From the NCBI GenBank assembly GCA_903883645.1, contig CAISBR010000030.1, positions 1-64,000 of the forward strand: 64,000 nucleotides of DNA. The letters are read 5' to 3'. The position numbers were made by a program, and so were the translations under genes. Below, piece after piece: positions 41,994 through 49,930 of this stretch. The stretch comes from an uncultured Myxococcales bacterium. GTDB lineage: Bacteria; Myxococcota_A; UBA9042. Numbering within the stretch: position 1 is the stretch's first letter; every line of letters starts with the position of its first letter. Below the pieces are notes generated by a model. The model did no database searches. It worked only from the letters and a program-made list of their open reading frames with translations, and was not told where the DNA came from.

Positions 41994-43211
41994 TTAGCTT
42001 GCGATGCGGGCCGGTCGCACGCGCTGCTCAAGGTGCCACATCAGCGGCGGAAGCAGCAGGGTCAGACCGATCGACAGGGCTGCCAAGCGGTCCATGCCGC
42101 CCAAGCGGTGCCCCGGCAGCTCAAACAGCAGCTGCGACGAAGCGAACGCCCCCAGCGACGCCGCCAAGTGCTGCACGGCCGATTGCAGCGACAAGAACGC
42201 GGCGCGCTCGTTGGGGCCGGGCACAAGCGTCATCAGCGTCTGCGAGGCGACGTTGCGAAAGGCCATGGCCAAGAAGAAGCCTAGAAAGATCGCCTCGACC
42301 GGGAGCAACGGCTTTTCGACCCAGTAGCCGGCCGCCACCACCGCAGCCAATGCCGCCGCGCCTGCAGTACCCACGGCAAACGAGCCGATGCGGTCGACGA
42401 GCCGGCCGGCATAACGGGTGGCAAAAAAACTAAGGATGCCGCCAAAGAGATAGAGCGTGCCCAAGCGTTCGCGCGGAAAGCTCAGATTCAGCTGCAAATA
42501 GCTAGCAATATTAGGGATCATGCAGAATCCCGCGGCCATCAGCACCGTGGTCGTCGCCGCGGCGAGCTGCACGCGACGGTTGCCAAGCAGCGTCCGCAGG
42601 CTGGTCGGCGCGTGATCGCGGTGCATGTGTCCGGTCATGCGCGGCAAAAGGAACCACGCCGCCACCGCGATGGCCCCGGCCAGGCCTGCCACCGCAAAGA
42701 ACGGCGTGCGCCATCCGCCACGGCGCGCCAGCTCGAGCCCGGCCGGCACGCCCAGGACTGAAGCCGCTGAAAATGCACCCATAACTGCGCCCATCGCCTT
42801 GCCGCGGCGTGCGGGCGGCACTACGTCGGCGATGATCGACATGGCGGTCGAAGTGGCAGGGCCGCCAAAGAAACCGGCAAGAATGCGTGCGAAAATAAGC
42901 CCTTCAAGGCTGTTGACCAGGCCGCCTAGGGCGGTGCCGGCCATCATGCCAAGCGTTGAAAGCACGAGCACGGTGCGGCGGTCCCAGCGCTCGAGCCAGA
43001 GCGAGCCCACCAAGCCAGCCACTGCCGCAGAGGCCGTATAGGCGCCGCCGATGTAGCCCAAGTGCGCGGTCGAGATGCCGAGCTCGCGGGCAAAGTCGGG
43101 GCCCAGCGGCATCACCATCATAAAATCAAGGATATTGGCGAATTGCACGGCGCCGATCACAAAGATCAGCGACCGCTCGGTCAAGCGGCCAAGGGGGGCA
43201 GCAGAAGGCAT
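41994..43211 (-). CDS. major facilitator superfamily transporter
   Basis: 405 residues from ATG 43211 (frame extends to 43280). About twelve hydrophobic segments are visible, beginning with SLIFVIGAVQFANILDFMMVMPLG, with the loop WLERWDRRTVLVLSTLGMMAG of the MFS motif A region and RILAGFFGGPATSTAMSIIADVVPP in the middle. DHA1-type drug or metabolite exporters share this pattern. It is an inner-membrane proton-driven antiporter by inference; the substrate is unknown. An ArsR-family regulator 174 bases upstream on the same strand may control it. Confidence 0.88.
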   Translation of the reverse strand: MPSAAPLGRLTERSLIFVIGAVQFANILDFMMVMPLGPDFARELGISTAHLGYIGGAYTASAAVAGLVGSLWLERWDRRTVLVLSTLGMMAGTALGGLVNSLEGLIFARILAGFFGGPATSTAMSIIADVVPPARRGKAMGAVMGAFSAASVLGVPAGLELARRGGWRTPFFAVAGLAGAIAVAAWFLLPRMTGHMHRDHAPTSLRTLLGNRRVQLAAATTTVLMAAGFCMIPNIASYLQLNLSFPRERLGTLYLFGGILSFFATRYAGRLVDRIGSFAVGTAGAAALAAVVAAGYWVEKPLLPVEAIFLGFFLAMAFRNVASQTLMTLVPGPNERAAFLSLQSAVQHLAASLGAFASSQLLFELPGHRLGGMDRLAALSIGLTLLLPPLMWHLEQRVRPARIAS

Positions 43212-43385
43212 GGTGTTGCCGTACCGAGATAGCGCGGTACCAAAGGCAGGCGGGCAACCTGACGGGGAACGCGGGCGCACGCCAACCCGACCGGCGGCCC
43301 GGCCTATAGGGTAGCGCCGCCGCCGCGAACCTCAAGGGCACAGGCGCAATGCGGGCAGATTCAGCGGCAATACTGGCGACGGCGC

Positions 43386-43691
43386 CTAGCTGGCCAGACC
43401 GGCAACGACGCTCGCGCACAGGTCGAACACCGAGCGATCGATCACCGAGTAGAAGGCGGTGTTCTTTTGCTGGCGGCGCTGCACGAGCTTGGCCTGCAGC
43501 AAGACTTTTAGGTGCTTGCTCACGTTGGGCTGGGTGGTGCCCAGCTGATTGGCCAAGTCGGTCACGCTGCACTCGCCGCCAAACAAGCGGTAGAGCAGGC
43601 GCAAGCGCAAGGGCTCGCCCAGAATGCGGAAGCGCAGAGCGATCTCAGACAAATTGGCATCGGTCAGACCGGGCCGAAGGTTGGCGTGCAT
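43386..43691 (-). CDS. ArsR-family transcriptional regulator
   Basis: 101 residues from ATG 43691, which has AGAGGA at eight bases; the frame extends to 43727 without such a site. The winged helix is clear: SEIALRFRILGEPLRLRLLYRLF, ECSVTDLANQLGTTQPNVSKHLKVLLQAKLVQR and the wing QQKNTAFYSV. There is no CxC metal site of the ArsR or SmtB type, so it may sense something else, or use the lone Cys residues. The MFS transporter downstream on the same strand is the likely target. Palindromes upstream at 43775-43793 are a candidate operator. Confidence 0.92.
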   Translation of the reverse strand: MHANLRPGLTDANLSEIALRFRILGEPLRLRLLYRLFGGECSVTDLANQLGTTQPNVSKHLKVLLQAKLVQRRQQKNTAFYSVIDRSVFDLCASVVAGLAS

Positions 43692-43774
43692 GATGGTTTC
43701 CTCTTCAGTCGGCTTGGGATTATGCATACGGAGCGCCCTGAGTTCATGGAGCTTGCGTGCTGGCCGTTCCGAAG

Positions 43775-43793
43775 AGATATCTTAGAGTACTCT
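43775..43793. promoter_or_regulatory. candidate ArsR operator: two adjacent palindromes
   Basis: AGATATCT (43775-43782) and AGAGTACTCT (43784-43793) are perfect palindromes one base apart, about 85-100 bases upstream of the regulator. They would overlap a weak leftward promoter, TTGGTT, 16 bases, TAAGAT. Autorepression is the usual arrangement for this family. Confidence 0.45.
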
Positions 43794-43897
43794 CATAGAA
43801 AACCAAAATTGCTATAGTGCCTGGAATTGAACGAAAATCGACGCGAGCGCTGCCGGCCACCCCGCGCAGATCCGCTCGAGTTGGGCGAAATTGCCGC

Positions 43898-45196
43898 TTA
43901 CAGCAGGTGGCCACCTAAGAAAACCTTGGCCGCGGTGAAATAGATCACGAGACCGGTCACGTCGACGAGCGTGGCGACAAAGGGCGCCGAGGCGCTGGCG
44001 GGGTCGAATCCCAGCTTGCGGAGCAGCAGCGGCAGCATCGAGCCCGTAAGCGTGCCGAACATGACCACGCCGACCAGCGATGTGCCCACCGTCAGCGCCA
44101 CCCGCCCCGGGAACGCGCCGTAGCCGCCAAACACCTGCTGCCACACCAAGATGCGGATCATGCCGATCGTGGCGAGCAGCACGCCCAGCGCCAGACCTGC
44201 GGCCATCTCGCGGCGGGCCACTTTGGCAAAGTCGCGCAATCTCAGCTCGTTCAGGGCCATAGCGCGAATCACCAGGGTCGAGGCCTGCGATCCCGAATTG
44301 CCGCCCGAGCTGATAATTAGCGGCACGAACAGCGCCAGCACGACCGCTTTGGCGATCTCGTCTTCGAAGTGGCCCATGGCGCTGGCCGTCAGCATTTCGC
44401 CCAAGAACAGCACGCTGAGCCAGCCGGCGCGCTTCCGAAACATTTCCCAAAAACCGACGTCGAGATAGGGGGCGTCCAAGGCCTCCATGCCGCCGAATTT
44501 CTGAGCATCTTCCGTGGCTTCTTCGTCAACCACGTCGACGATGTCGTCCATGGTGACGATGCCCTTCATGTGGCCTTCGAAGTCGACGACCGGGATCGCC
44601 AAGAAGCCGTAATGGCGGAACAGCTTCGACACGACCTCTTGATCGGCATCCTCGCGGACGGACACCACTGCGTCTTGCATTACGTCGCGCACCGACGCAT
44701 CGGCCGCCGCGCTAAACAGCTGCCGTAGCGATACCGCTCCGAGCAAATGCTGTTCTGAGTCAAGCACATAAACGTAATAGATCGTCTCGAGGTGCTCTTT
44801 GGCTTGGCGGCGCAGGTACAAAAGCGCTTCGTCGACGCGCAGATCCGGGCGTGTGCGCGCATAGCGGGTCGACATCAGGCCGCCGGCGTCGTCTTCGGCA
44901 TAGGCCAACAGCACCGCGACTTCTTTGCGATTTACTTCGTCGAGCAGGCTCAGCAACGCCGCCCGATCTTCGGGATCGACCTCTTGCAGCATGTCGGCCG
45001 CGTCGTCGGGCGGCATAAGCCGCATCCAGGTACGGCGCTCAACTGTTGGTAATAGCAGCAGAAAATCGCCACTGTCGCGGGCCGGCAGCGACGCAAAGAA
45101 CACCTCGGCGTCTTCGCGGTCCAGCGCCCGAAAGGCGTCCATGCGCGTGTCGTCGCCTAGGTTCTGCCACTGCTCGACGAGTTCGGTGACTTGCAT
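43898..45196 (-). CDS. mgtE: magnesium transporter MgtE
   Basis: 432 residues from ATG 45196, after GAGGGGGAGC. The N-terminal domain repeats (ALDREDAEVFFASLPARD, MPPDDAADMLQEVDPEDRAALL) are followed by two CBS domains (AYAEDDAGGLMSTRYARTRPDL and RDVMQDAVVSVREDADQE with GFLAIPVVDFEGHMKGIVTMDDI) and five membrane helices holding PLIISSGGNSGSQASTLVIRAMA, the pore signature. It is a Mg2+-gated channel of the inner membrane. No riboswitch was recognised upstream. It is divergent from the gene at 45363. Confidence 0.95.
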   Translation of the reverse strand: MQVTELVEQWQNLGDDTRMDAFRALDREDAEVFFASLPARDSGDFLLLLPTVERRTWMRLMPPDDAADMLQEVDPEDRAALLSLLDEVNRKEVAVLLAYAEDDAGGLMSTRYARTRPDLRVDEALLYLRRQAKEHLETIYYVYVLDSEQHLLGAVSLRQLFSAAADASVRDVMQDAVVSVREDADQEVVSKLFRHYGFLAIPVVDFEGHMKGIVTMDDIVDVVDEEATEDAQKFGGMEALDAPYLDVGFWEMFRKRAGWLSVLFLGEMLTASAMGHFEDEIAKAVVLALFVPLIISSGGNSGSQASTLVIRAMALNELRLRDFAKVARREMAAGLALGVLLATIGMIRILVWQQVFGGYGAFPGRVALTVGTSLVGVVMFGTLTGSMLPLLLRKLGFDPASASAPFVATLVDVTGLVIYFTAAKVFLGGHLL

Positions 45197-45362
45197 GCTC
45201 CCCCTCGCCGTCGCGCTGCCCGGGCCGCCCGGCGCGTCGATACCACGATTTGCCAACAAGCGAAACCCCAGCTGCGGCAGCCGTGGTATGCGCCGGCAGA
45301 GTCCTCTATGCTAGCCGTGGAGATGGCGGCGCAGCTCGCGCCATGGCCGCAAGGGGAGGGGC

Positions 45363-45893
45363 ATGAAGACCTGGTCCAAAGTCGCTCGAACTACTCGATT
45401 TACCTGGGTACGTCGCCTATTCACCACCGCGATCGCCGGGGCGTTGCTCGCTGCCGCCTCGCCCGCAGTCGCCCTGCCTGGAGTGGGCGAGTTTTACGTG
45501 GGCGGCGGTGGGCGCTCTTTCGGCGGAATTCCTAGCCTTACCGCGGCCTACGATGCATTGCACTACGGCTATACCTTCGAAGTGGGCGTCGACGACCTGT
45601 CGCTGTTGCGGCAGTGGGGCGTGGGCTTTCGCGCCGACTGGCCGGCGAGCTACGCGCAGAAGAACCTAGAAATCCGCTATATGCTCGTTAACTTGGCTAC
45701 CATCCGCACCGTTGCTGCGGCCTCGATCGGCCTGGGCGACGACTACAAGCCCGACGGGCGCTTTGGCGGAATCGTGACGTTTCGCACAGTGTTAGGCTTG
45801 CCGTATGTCGCTACAAGTTTTGGTCTTTTTCGCGATCCGAACCAGAACACCCTGAGCAGCGCCATGTACTTGGTCGGCGGGCTGGCGTTCTAG
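45363..45893 (+). CDS. exported protein of unknown function, possible beta-barrel
   Basis: 176 residues. GGGGAGG precedes the ATG. A signal peptide ends near AAASPAVA. The rest alternates polar and apolar residues with many aromatics (GEFYVGGGGRSFGGIP, GYTFEVGVDDLSLLRQWGVGF, YVATSFGLFRD) and ends in GGLAF, a terminal Phe of the outer-membrane kind. It may be a small outer-membrane protein. No family recognised. It converges with the beta-barrel gene to its right. Confidence 0.6.
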   Translation: MKTWSKVARTTRFTWVRRLFTTAIAGALLAAASPAVALPGVGEFYVGGGGRSFGGIPSLTAAYDALHYGYTFEVGVDDLSLLRQWGVGFRADWPASYAQKNLEIRYMLVNLATIRTVAAASIGLGDDYKPDGRFGGIVTFRTVLGLPYVATSFGLFRDPNQNTLSSAMYLVGGLAF

Positions 45894-45902
45894 CGGTTCG
45901 GG

Positions 45903-46637
45903 CTAATCGGCGCGCTTCAGCTCGGGCGGAATAAAGAACGACACGCCCGCCATCACCACCAGATTGTCGAGATAGGCCGCACCGGGCGGCTGGCTGTTGC
46001 GGTTGACCGACAGTACGCGCTTGATGAAAACGTCGTTTAAATCCAGGGTGATGGCCAGTACGCGCGACAAGAAAAGCCGACCGCCACCGCCGATGCCGGG
46101 CGCGAGCGAAACCGACGGCGGCGGCGTACCCAGGCCCGTGGACGAAATGCCCGGCGTCCAGGCCATGCCCAGCGAAAGATTGACGTGGAAGTCGTAATTC
46201 ATCGGCAGCGAGTCGAGCAACATGAACTTGCCGATGAGCGGCGCGACGGTCACGCGCAGGCCCGCAAGCGCTGCAACGCGCGAGGCTTCCATGGTGAACG
46301 CCTCGTTATTCTGCGTCACCAACTTCTCGATCTTGTCGGCCGAGGCGGTGCGCAGTGGAATACCCACCATCAGATCGGCGCCGATCGCCAGCCAGTCGGT
46401 CAGGTGCAGGTCGTAGCGAGCGCCGGGCAGCATATTGCGCACGTAAGGGTCACCCAGCGTGGAGCCAAAGAGCACGCCGATCTCCTGGCGCCCCGCCCGG
46501 TATTGGGTGTTGCGCCGGACCACCGGGCTACCTTCAAGCACATCGTCGGCCTGGGCTGGCGCCGCGAAGGGCAGGGGTACCGCCAGCAGCGCGAGCGCCG
46601 TAAGCAGCGCCGATAGGGTCCATTGCGGCCGCAGCAT
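45903..46637 (-). CDS. outer-membrane beta-barrel protein, myxobacterial type (1)
   Basis: 244 residues from ATG 46637, with signal peptide (LTALALLAVPLPFAAPAQA). After EGSPVVRRNTQYRAGRQEIGVLFGSTLGDPYVRNMLPGARYDLHLTDWLAIGAD it continues as barrel strands and ends with LVVMAGVSFFIPPELKRAD. This pattern, shared with the neighbour at 46802-47728, matches the myxobacterial outer-membrane beta-barrel domain family known to me as OMP_myx_plus. The two genes are adjacent on the same strand, suggesting duplication. Function is unknown. A longer N-terminus to 46739 is open but improbable. Confidence 0.75.
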   Translation of the reverse strand: MLRPQWTLSALLTALALLAVPLPFAAPAQADDVLEGSPVVRRNTQYRAGRQEIGVLFGSTLGDPYVRNMLPGARYDLHLTDWLAIGADLMVGIPLRTASADKIEKLVTQNNEAFTMEASRVAALAGLRVTVAPLIGKFMLLDSLPMNYDFHVNLSLGMAWTPGISSTGLGTPPPSVSLAPGIGGGGRLFLSRVLAITLDLNDVFIKRVLSVNRNSQPPGAAYLDNLVVMAGVSFFIPPELKRAD

Positions 46638-46801
46638 ACGCCGGGCAACCCGCCACCGTGACTGCGGAAATGGGCTGTGCTCAGCGGGCCGAGTCGGCTC
46701 GACCGGGCAACGGTGCGAACGGGGCGAGGGGTGCTGCACGCGGTCTCCGATTCAGGGCGAGGGTTGGCGCACGAACTTGCAACGCGCGGAAACGTAATGG
46801 T

Positions 46802-47728
46802 TCAGCGGGGGAACTTGTACTGCACCGTCGGTGGCAGCCAGAAGCCCAGCTTGATGCCGCCGAAGACTTGTTGCATCACCCGGCTATCGCTGTTTAGATA
46901 GCCCTCTTGATAAACAATGTCGCGCAGTTCGAGCGACAACGACAGCCAGCGCGACGTGTGGAAGCGCAAGCCGACACCCAGCAGGCCGTAGGGCTTGATA
47001 GTCTCGCCGCGCGAGGTGCGCAGGCCGCCGCCGCCCAGCATGCCGTAGCCGTCGATCTGCAGCACCCACTGGCTGAATACCGCAAACTTTCCGACGATTG
47101 GGCTGAATTCGACAAAGCCATGGCCGCCGGCCTGCAACGTTGATTTTTCGGGGAACAGGCCAAAGTCGTTCTGAATCTGATCAAAACCTGTCTTGGTGCC
47201 GCCGAACCACTTCGCGCCGCCCGCGCCCACGGCCCAGTGCTCGTTGATGTGGAACAGCAGGTCTACGTCCGCCGAATAGTGGTGGAACAGGGGGTCGGCC
47301 ATCGACGATGCGCCGCCTAGTTGCAGCTCGACGCGATGGGCCTTGACCAGGTAGCGCTGCTGAAAGGCCTGAACGGACTTAAACAATTCCGCTTCGCCTT
47401 GTTCAGCCAACTCGCGGGTGAGCGCAGTGCGCTTGGCTCCAGCCTCGCCGCCATCGCCGGGTTGCGCCACTGCGCCATCGGCCGGCTTGCCGCTATCCGC
47501 TGGCTTGTCGTCAGTTGCCGAAGGCTTTTCTGCACTTGGTGCATCTGCGGCGACGGCAGCAGAGGGGGTCGCGGCGACGCTGATCCCGCAAGCTAGCCAA
47601 AGCGCCACGGCGCGCGCAACCCAGGGGCGAGTGGCCGGCGCGAAGGGCGTTTGCGCTGCAAGCTCGCAGAGTTGTGCGATGCGAGCCGTTTCGATTTTGC
47701 CGGTGCTGGCCTGCTCGGTACGCTGCAC
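46802..47728 (-). CDS. outer-membrane beta-barrel protein, myxobacterial type (2)
   Basis: 308 residues from a GTG. Signal-like segment ARAVALWLACGISVAATPSAAVAA, then an Ala/Pro/Lys-rich linker, then VQAFQQRYLVKAHRVELQLGGASSMADPLFHHYSADVDLLFHINEHWAVGAGG, which parallels the paralogue downstream, and barrel strands ending in LGFWLPPTVQYKFPR. The length before the signal is unusual and the true start may be later. It lies 97 bases after galU on the same strand, and 164 before the second barrel gene, so an operon with both is likely. Confidence 0.75.
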   Translation of the reverse strand: MQRTEQASTGKIETARIAQLCELAAQTPFAPATRPWVARAVALWLACGISVAATPSAAVAADAPSAEKPSATDDKPADSGKPADGAVAQPGDGGEAGAKRTALTRELAEQGEAELFKSVQAFQQRYLVKAHRVELQLGGASSMADPLFHHYSADVDLLFHINEHWAVGAGGAKWFGGTKTGFDQIQNDFGLFPEKSTLQAGGHGFVEFSPIVGKFAVFSQWVLQIDGYGMLGGGGLRTSRGETIKPYGLLGVGLRFHTSRWLSLSLELRDIVYQEGYLNSDSRVMQQVFGGIKLGFWLPPTVQYKFPR

Positions 47729-47825
47729 GGTAAAGGGCCCTTGGGGCGCGAAAAATCGCCGCGCCCCCGATGCTACGAGACAGACGGCCGAAACTCAAGC
47801 CGTCTCGACGCATGCGCCACACCGG

Positions 47826-48701
47826 CTACTTGCTCGGGTGGCTCCGGACGAAGTCTTCGATCTGGCTCCAAATGCGCGGCTGCTTATGCGCCCAGTTCAA
47901 GTTGGCCAGCAAGTACCCAGTTACGTCGCCGGCGTCGAAGCGATTGCCTTCGAACAAGTAGCCCAAAATGCCGCTGGTCGTAACCATTGAGGCCAGGGCA
48001 TCGGTGAGTTGGATCTCGTCGCCGCGGCCCGGCACGGTGCGGGCGAGCCAGTCGAACACCACGGGATCCAGCACATAGCGACCCACCACGGCCAGCGTCG
48101 ACGGCGCTTGCTCGTTCGAGGGCTTTTCGACGAGCCGATCGACGACCACTCGGCGTGGGTCGTTGGGATCGACCGAACCCGCCGCAATGCCGTACATGTG
48201 GGTCTCGGAGCGCGGCACATTCATCAGCGCTAGCACACTTTTTCCAGTCTCTTCATAGACATCCATTAGCTGCCGGGCGCACGGTCGCTGAGCATCGACC
48301 AGATCGTCGGGCAAGAACACGACAAACGGTTCGTTGCCGATCAGGTGGCGCGCACACAAGATCGCGTGCCCCAGGCCCAGCGGGCGTTGCTGGCGCACCG
48401 TCGACAGCTTGACCATCTTCGTCGGCGCCACCACCTCGTGGAGCAGCGCCTCTTTGCCGGCGCGACGCAGGATTTCTTCGAGCTGGGGGTGCGCATCAAA
48501 GTGATCGACAATGTCCGTCTTGCCCCGGCCGGTGACGATCACCACTTCTTCGATGCCCGCCGCCGCCGCTTCTTCGACGATCAGCTGAATCGACGGCTTG
48601 TTGACGATCGGCAGCATTTCTTTGGGGATCGCCTTGGTGGCGGGCAGAAAACGAGTGCCCATGCCTGCGGCGGGGATGACGGCTTTGCGGATGCGGGCCA
48701 T
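47826..48701 (-). CDS. galU: UTP-glucose-1-phosphate uridylyltransferase
   Basis: 291 residues, full length. VIPAAGMGTRFLPATKAIPKEMLPI is the nucleotide-binding signature, VTGRGKTDIVDHFD follows, PLGLGHAILCAR binds uridine, VFLPDDLVD holds the metal Asp, and VVDRLVEKP the sugar-binding region. It makes UDP-glucose for lipopolysaccharide, exopolysaccharide and trehalose or glycogen synthesis. The ATG follows AGAGG. A cytochrome c lipoprotein gene lies 37 bases upstream and two barrel genes downstream. Confidence 0.95.
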   Translation of the reverse strand: MARIRKAVIPAAGMGTRFLPATKAIPKEMLPIVNKPSIQLIVEEAAAAGIEEVVIVTGRGKTDIVDHFDAHPQLEEILRRAGKEALLHEVVAPTKMVKLSTVRQQRPLGLGHAILCARHLIGNEPFVVFLPDDLVDAQRPCARQLMDVYEETGKSVLALMNVPRSETHMYGIAAGSVDPNDPRRVVVDRLVEKPSNEQAPSTLAVVGRYVLDPVVFDWLARTVPGRGDEIQLTDALASMVTTSGILGYLFEGNRFDAGDVTGYLLANLNWAHKQPRIWSQIEDFVRSHPSK

Positions 48702-48738
48702 GCGAAACCTCTGTCGGTGCGGGTTGTTTGGGGCGCTA

Positions 48739-49737
48739 CTAGGGTTCGGCGCTACTTGGAGTGGGCGCTGCTGTAGGGGTGGCTGAGGCCGCCAGTGGAT
48801 GCTCGCCAGCGTAGTCTAAGAAACTAACGATGTCGTCGATGGTGCGGGCGCGGTCGGGGATATCAGCCGGTAGCGGCGGCATGCTGGCGCGATCGCGCAT
48901 GGCGGTCGGCTTGTCGATCCACCTGCGCAGCCACTCGCGGCCAATCCAGCGCGAGACGGGTACCGGGCTGCCGAGCTCGGGTCCGCCCAAGCCGCCTACG
49001 CCGTAGAGGGTGTGGCAGTTGGCGCAGAACGTGGTGTACTCTGCATAACCTCTTAAAGTTGCTTCTGATGTGCCCGGGCCTGGCTTGAGCGCGGCGGGAT
49101 TGCCCACCGACGAAGACAAGTCGAGCGAAAGGACCGCCGGCAGCCAGCCCCATGTGCCACGGGCGCGGATCGCCGCGTCGGCATCGGAGTCCCACACCAA
49201 GTACAGCGGCGCCAGTTGCAGCAACTGCCCTGCGGCACTGCGGCGTTCCACTGCAAACTCAGGGCGATCCATGCGCCGCCAGGCCAGCCACGCCTTGTAC
49301 TTGGTGATATCAGCTACCGCGATCTGGGTCTGCTGGCCGCCCACCATGCCCAGGCGCAGCGAGGCCTTGAGCCGCCAGCGCCGGCCGTACACGTTGTCGA
49401 GCAGACTTTCGAGCAGCGCTCCTTCGAATGGTACCCGCGCTTCCTCAAACGGGTCGAGCACGATAATCTGCTGTGCATTTAGACGCTTACCTAGGTTACG
49501 CAGCGGCAGCGACACCTCGAGCTTGCCCTCGTCGCGGCAGTCGAGGCGCGGGCCCGCCTGGGGCGCGGGCTCTTCGGTGCCTTCAGAGCTCTCGCCGCCG
49601 GCTGCGCCATTGCGCGATGTAATGAATTTGTTGATCTTCTCGCAGCCACTCAGCCCTAGCAGCAGACCGAGGACAGCCGTTCGCGCGACGACGAGCGCGG
49701 TAGTGCGAACCATCCAGGGGGCAGGGCGCATCGGCAT
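48739..49737 (-). CDS. cytochrome c lipoprotein with an extra N-terminal domain
   Basis: 332 residues. Lipobox LSGC with Cys32. Residues 60-220 form a beta-rich domain (LPLRNLGKRLNAQQIIVLDPFEEAR, YLVWDSDADAAIRARGTWGWLPAVLSLDL) that recalls a molybdopterin-oxidoreductase-like or SUOX-type binding fold seen in some cytochrome-linked proteins, though this is tentative. FCANCHTLYGVGGLGGPEL near residue 238 gives the haem c motif, and RASMPPLPADIP the axial Met. It would be a periplasm-facing electron carrier. It is 37 bases from galU on the same strand. Confidence 0.82.
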   Translation of the reverse strand: MPMRPAPWMVRTTALVVARTAVLGLLLGLSGCEKINKFITSRNGAAGGESSEGTEEPAPQAGPRLDCRDEGKLEVSLPLRNLGKRLNAQQIIVLDPFEEARVPFEGALLESLLDNVYGRRWRLKASLRLGMVGGQQTQIAVADITKYKAWLAWRRMDRPEFAVERRSAAGQLLQLAPLYLVWDSDADAAIRARGTWGWLPAVLSLDLSSSVGNPAALKPGPGTSEATLRGYAEYTTFCANCHTLYGVGGLGGPELGSPVPVSRWIGREWLRRWIDKPTAMRDRASMPPLPADIPDRARTIDDIVSFLDYAGEHPLAASATPTAAPTPSSAEP

Positions 49738-49930
49738 GGTGAGCGGCTCCAGTTTGCGCGGTCGGGGGGTGCTATACCCCTGTAACTATTTCGGACTCTA
49801 GTAGCAGTCGCCTATGGACACAAGCGCATCGAGCGTTCGCGGTGCACCCCGGGCGAGTCGCGATTCTGCAACAAAACAGTCCGGCGCGCGACCCTTTGCC
49901 GGCTGCCGCGTGGCGAGTTCGCCCGGCGCG

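Noticed and set aside
43812-44450. Minus-strand frame inside mgtE
   Set aside because: Another reading frame of the mgtE coding region, with an Arg/Gly-rich translation and no features of its own.
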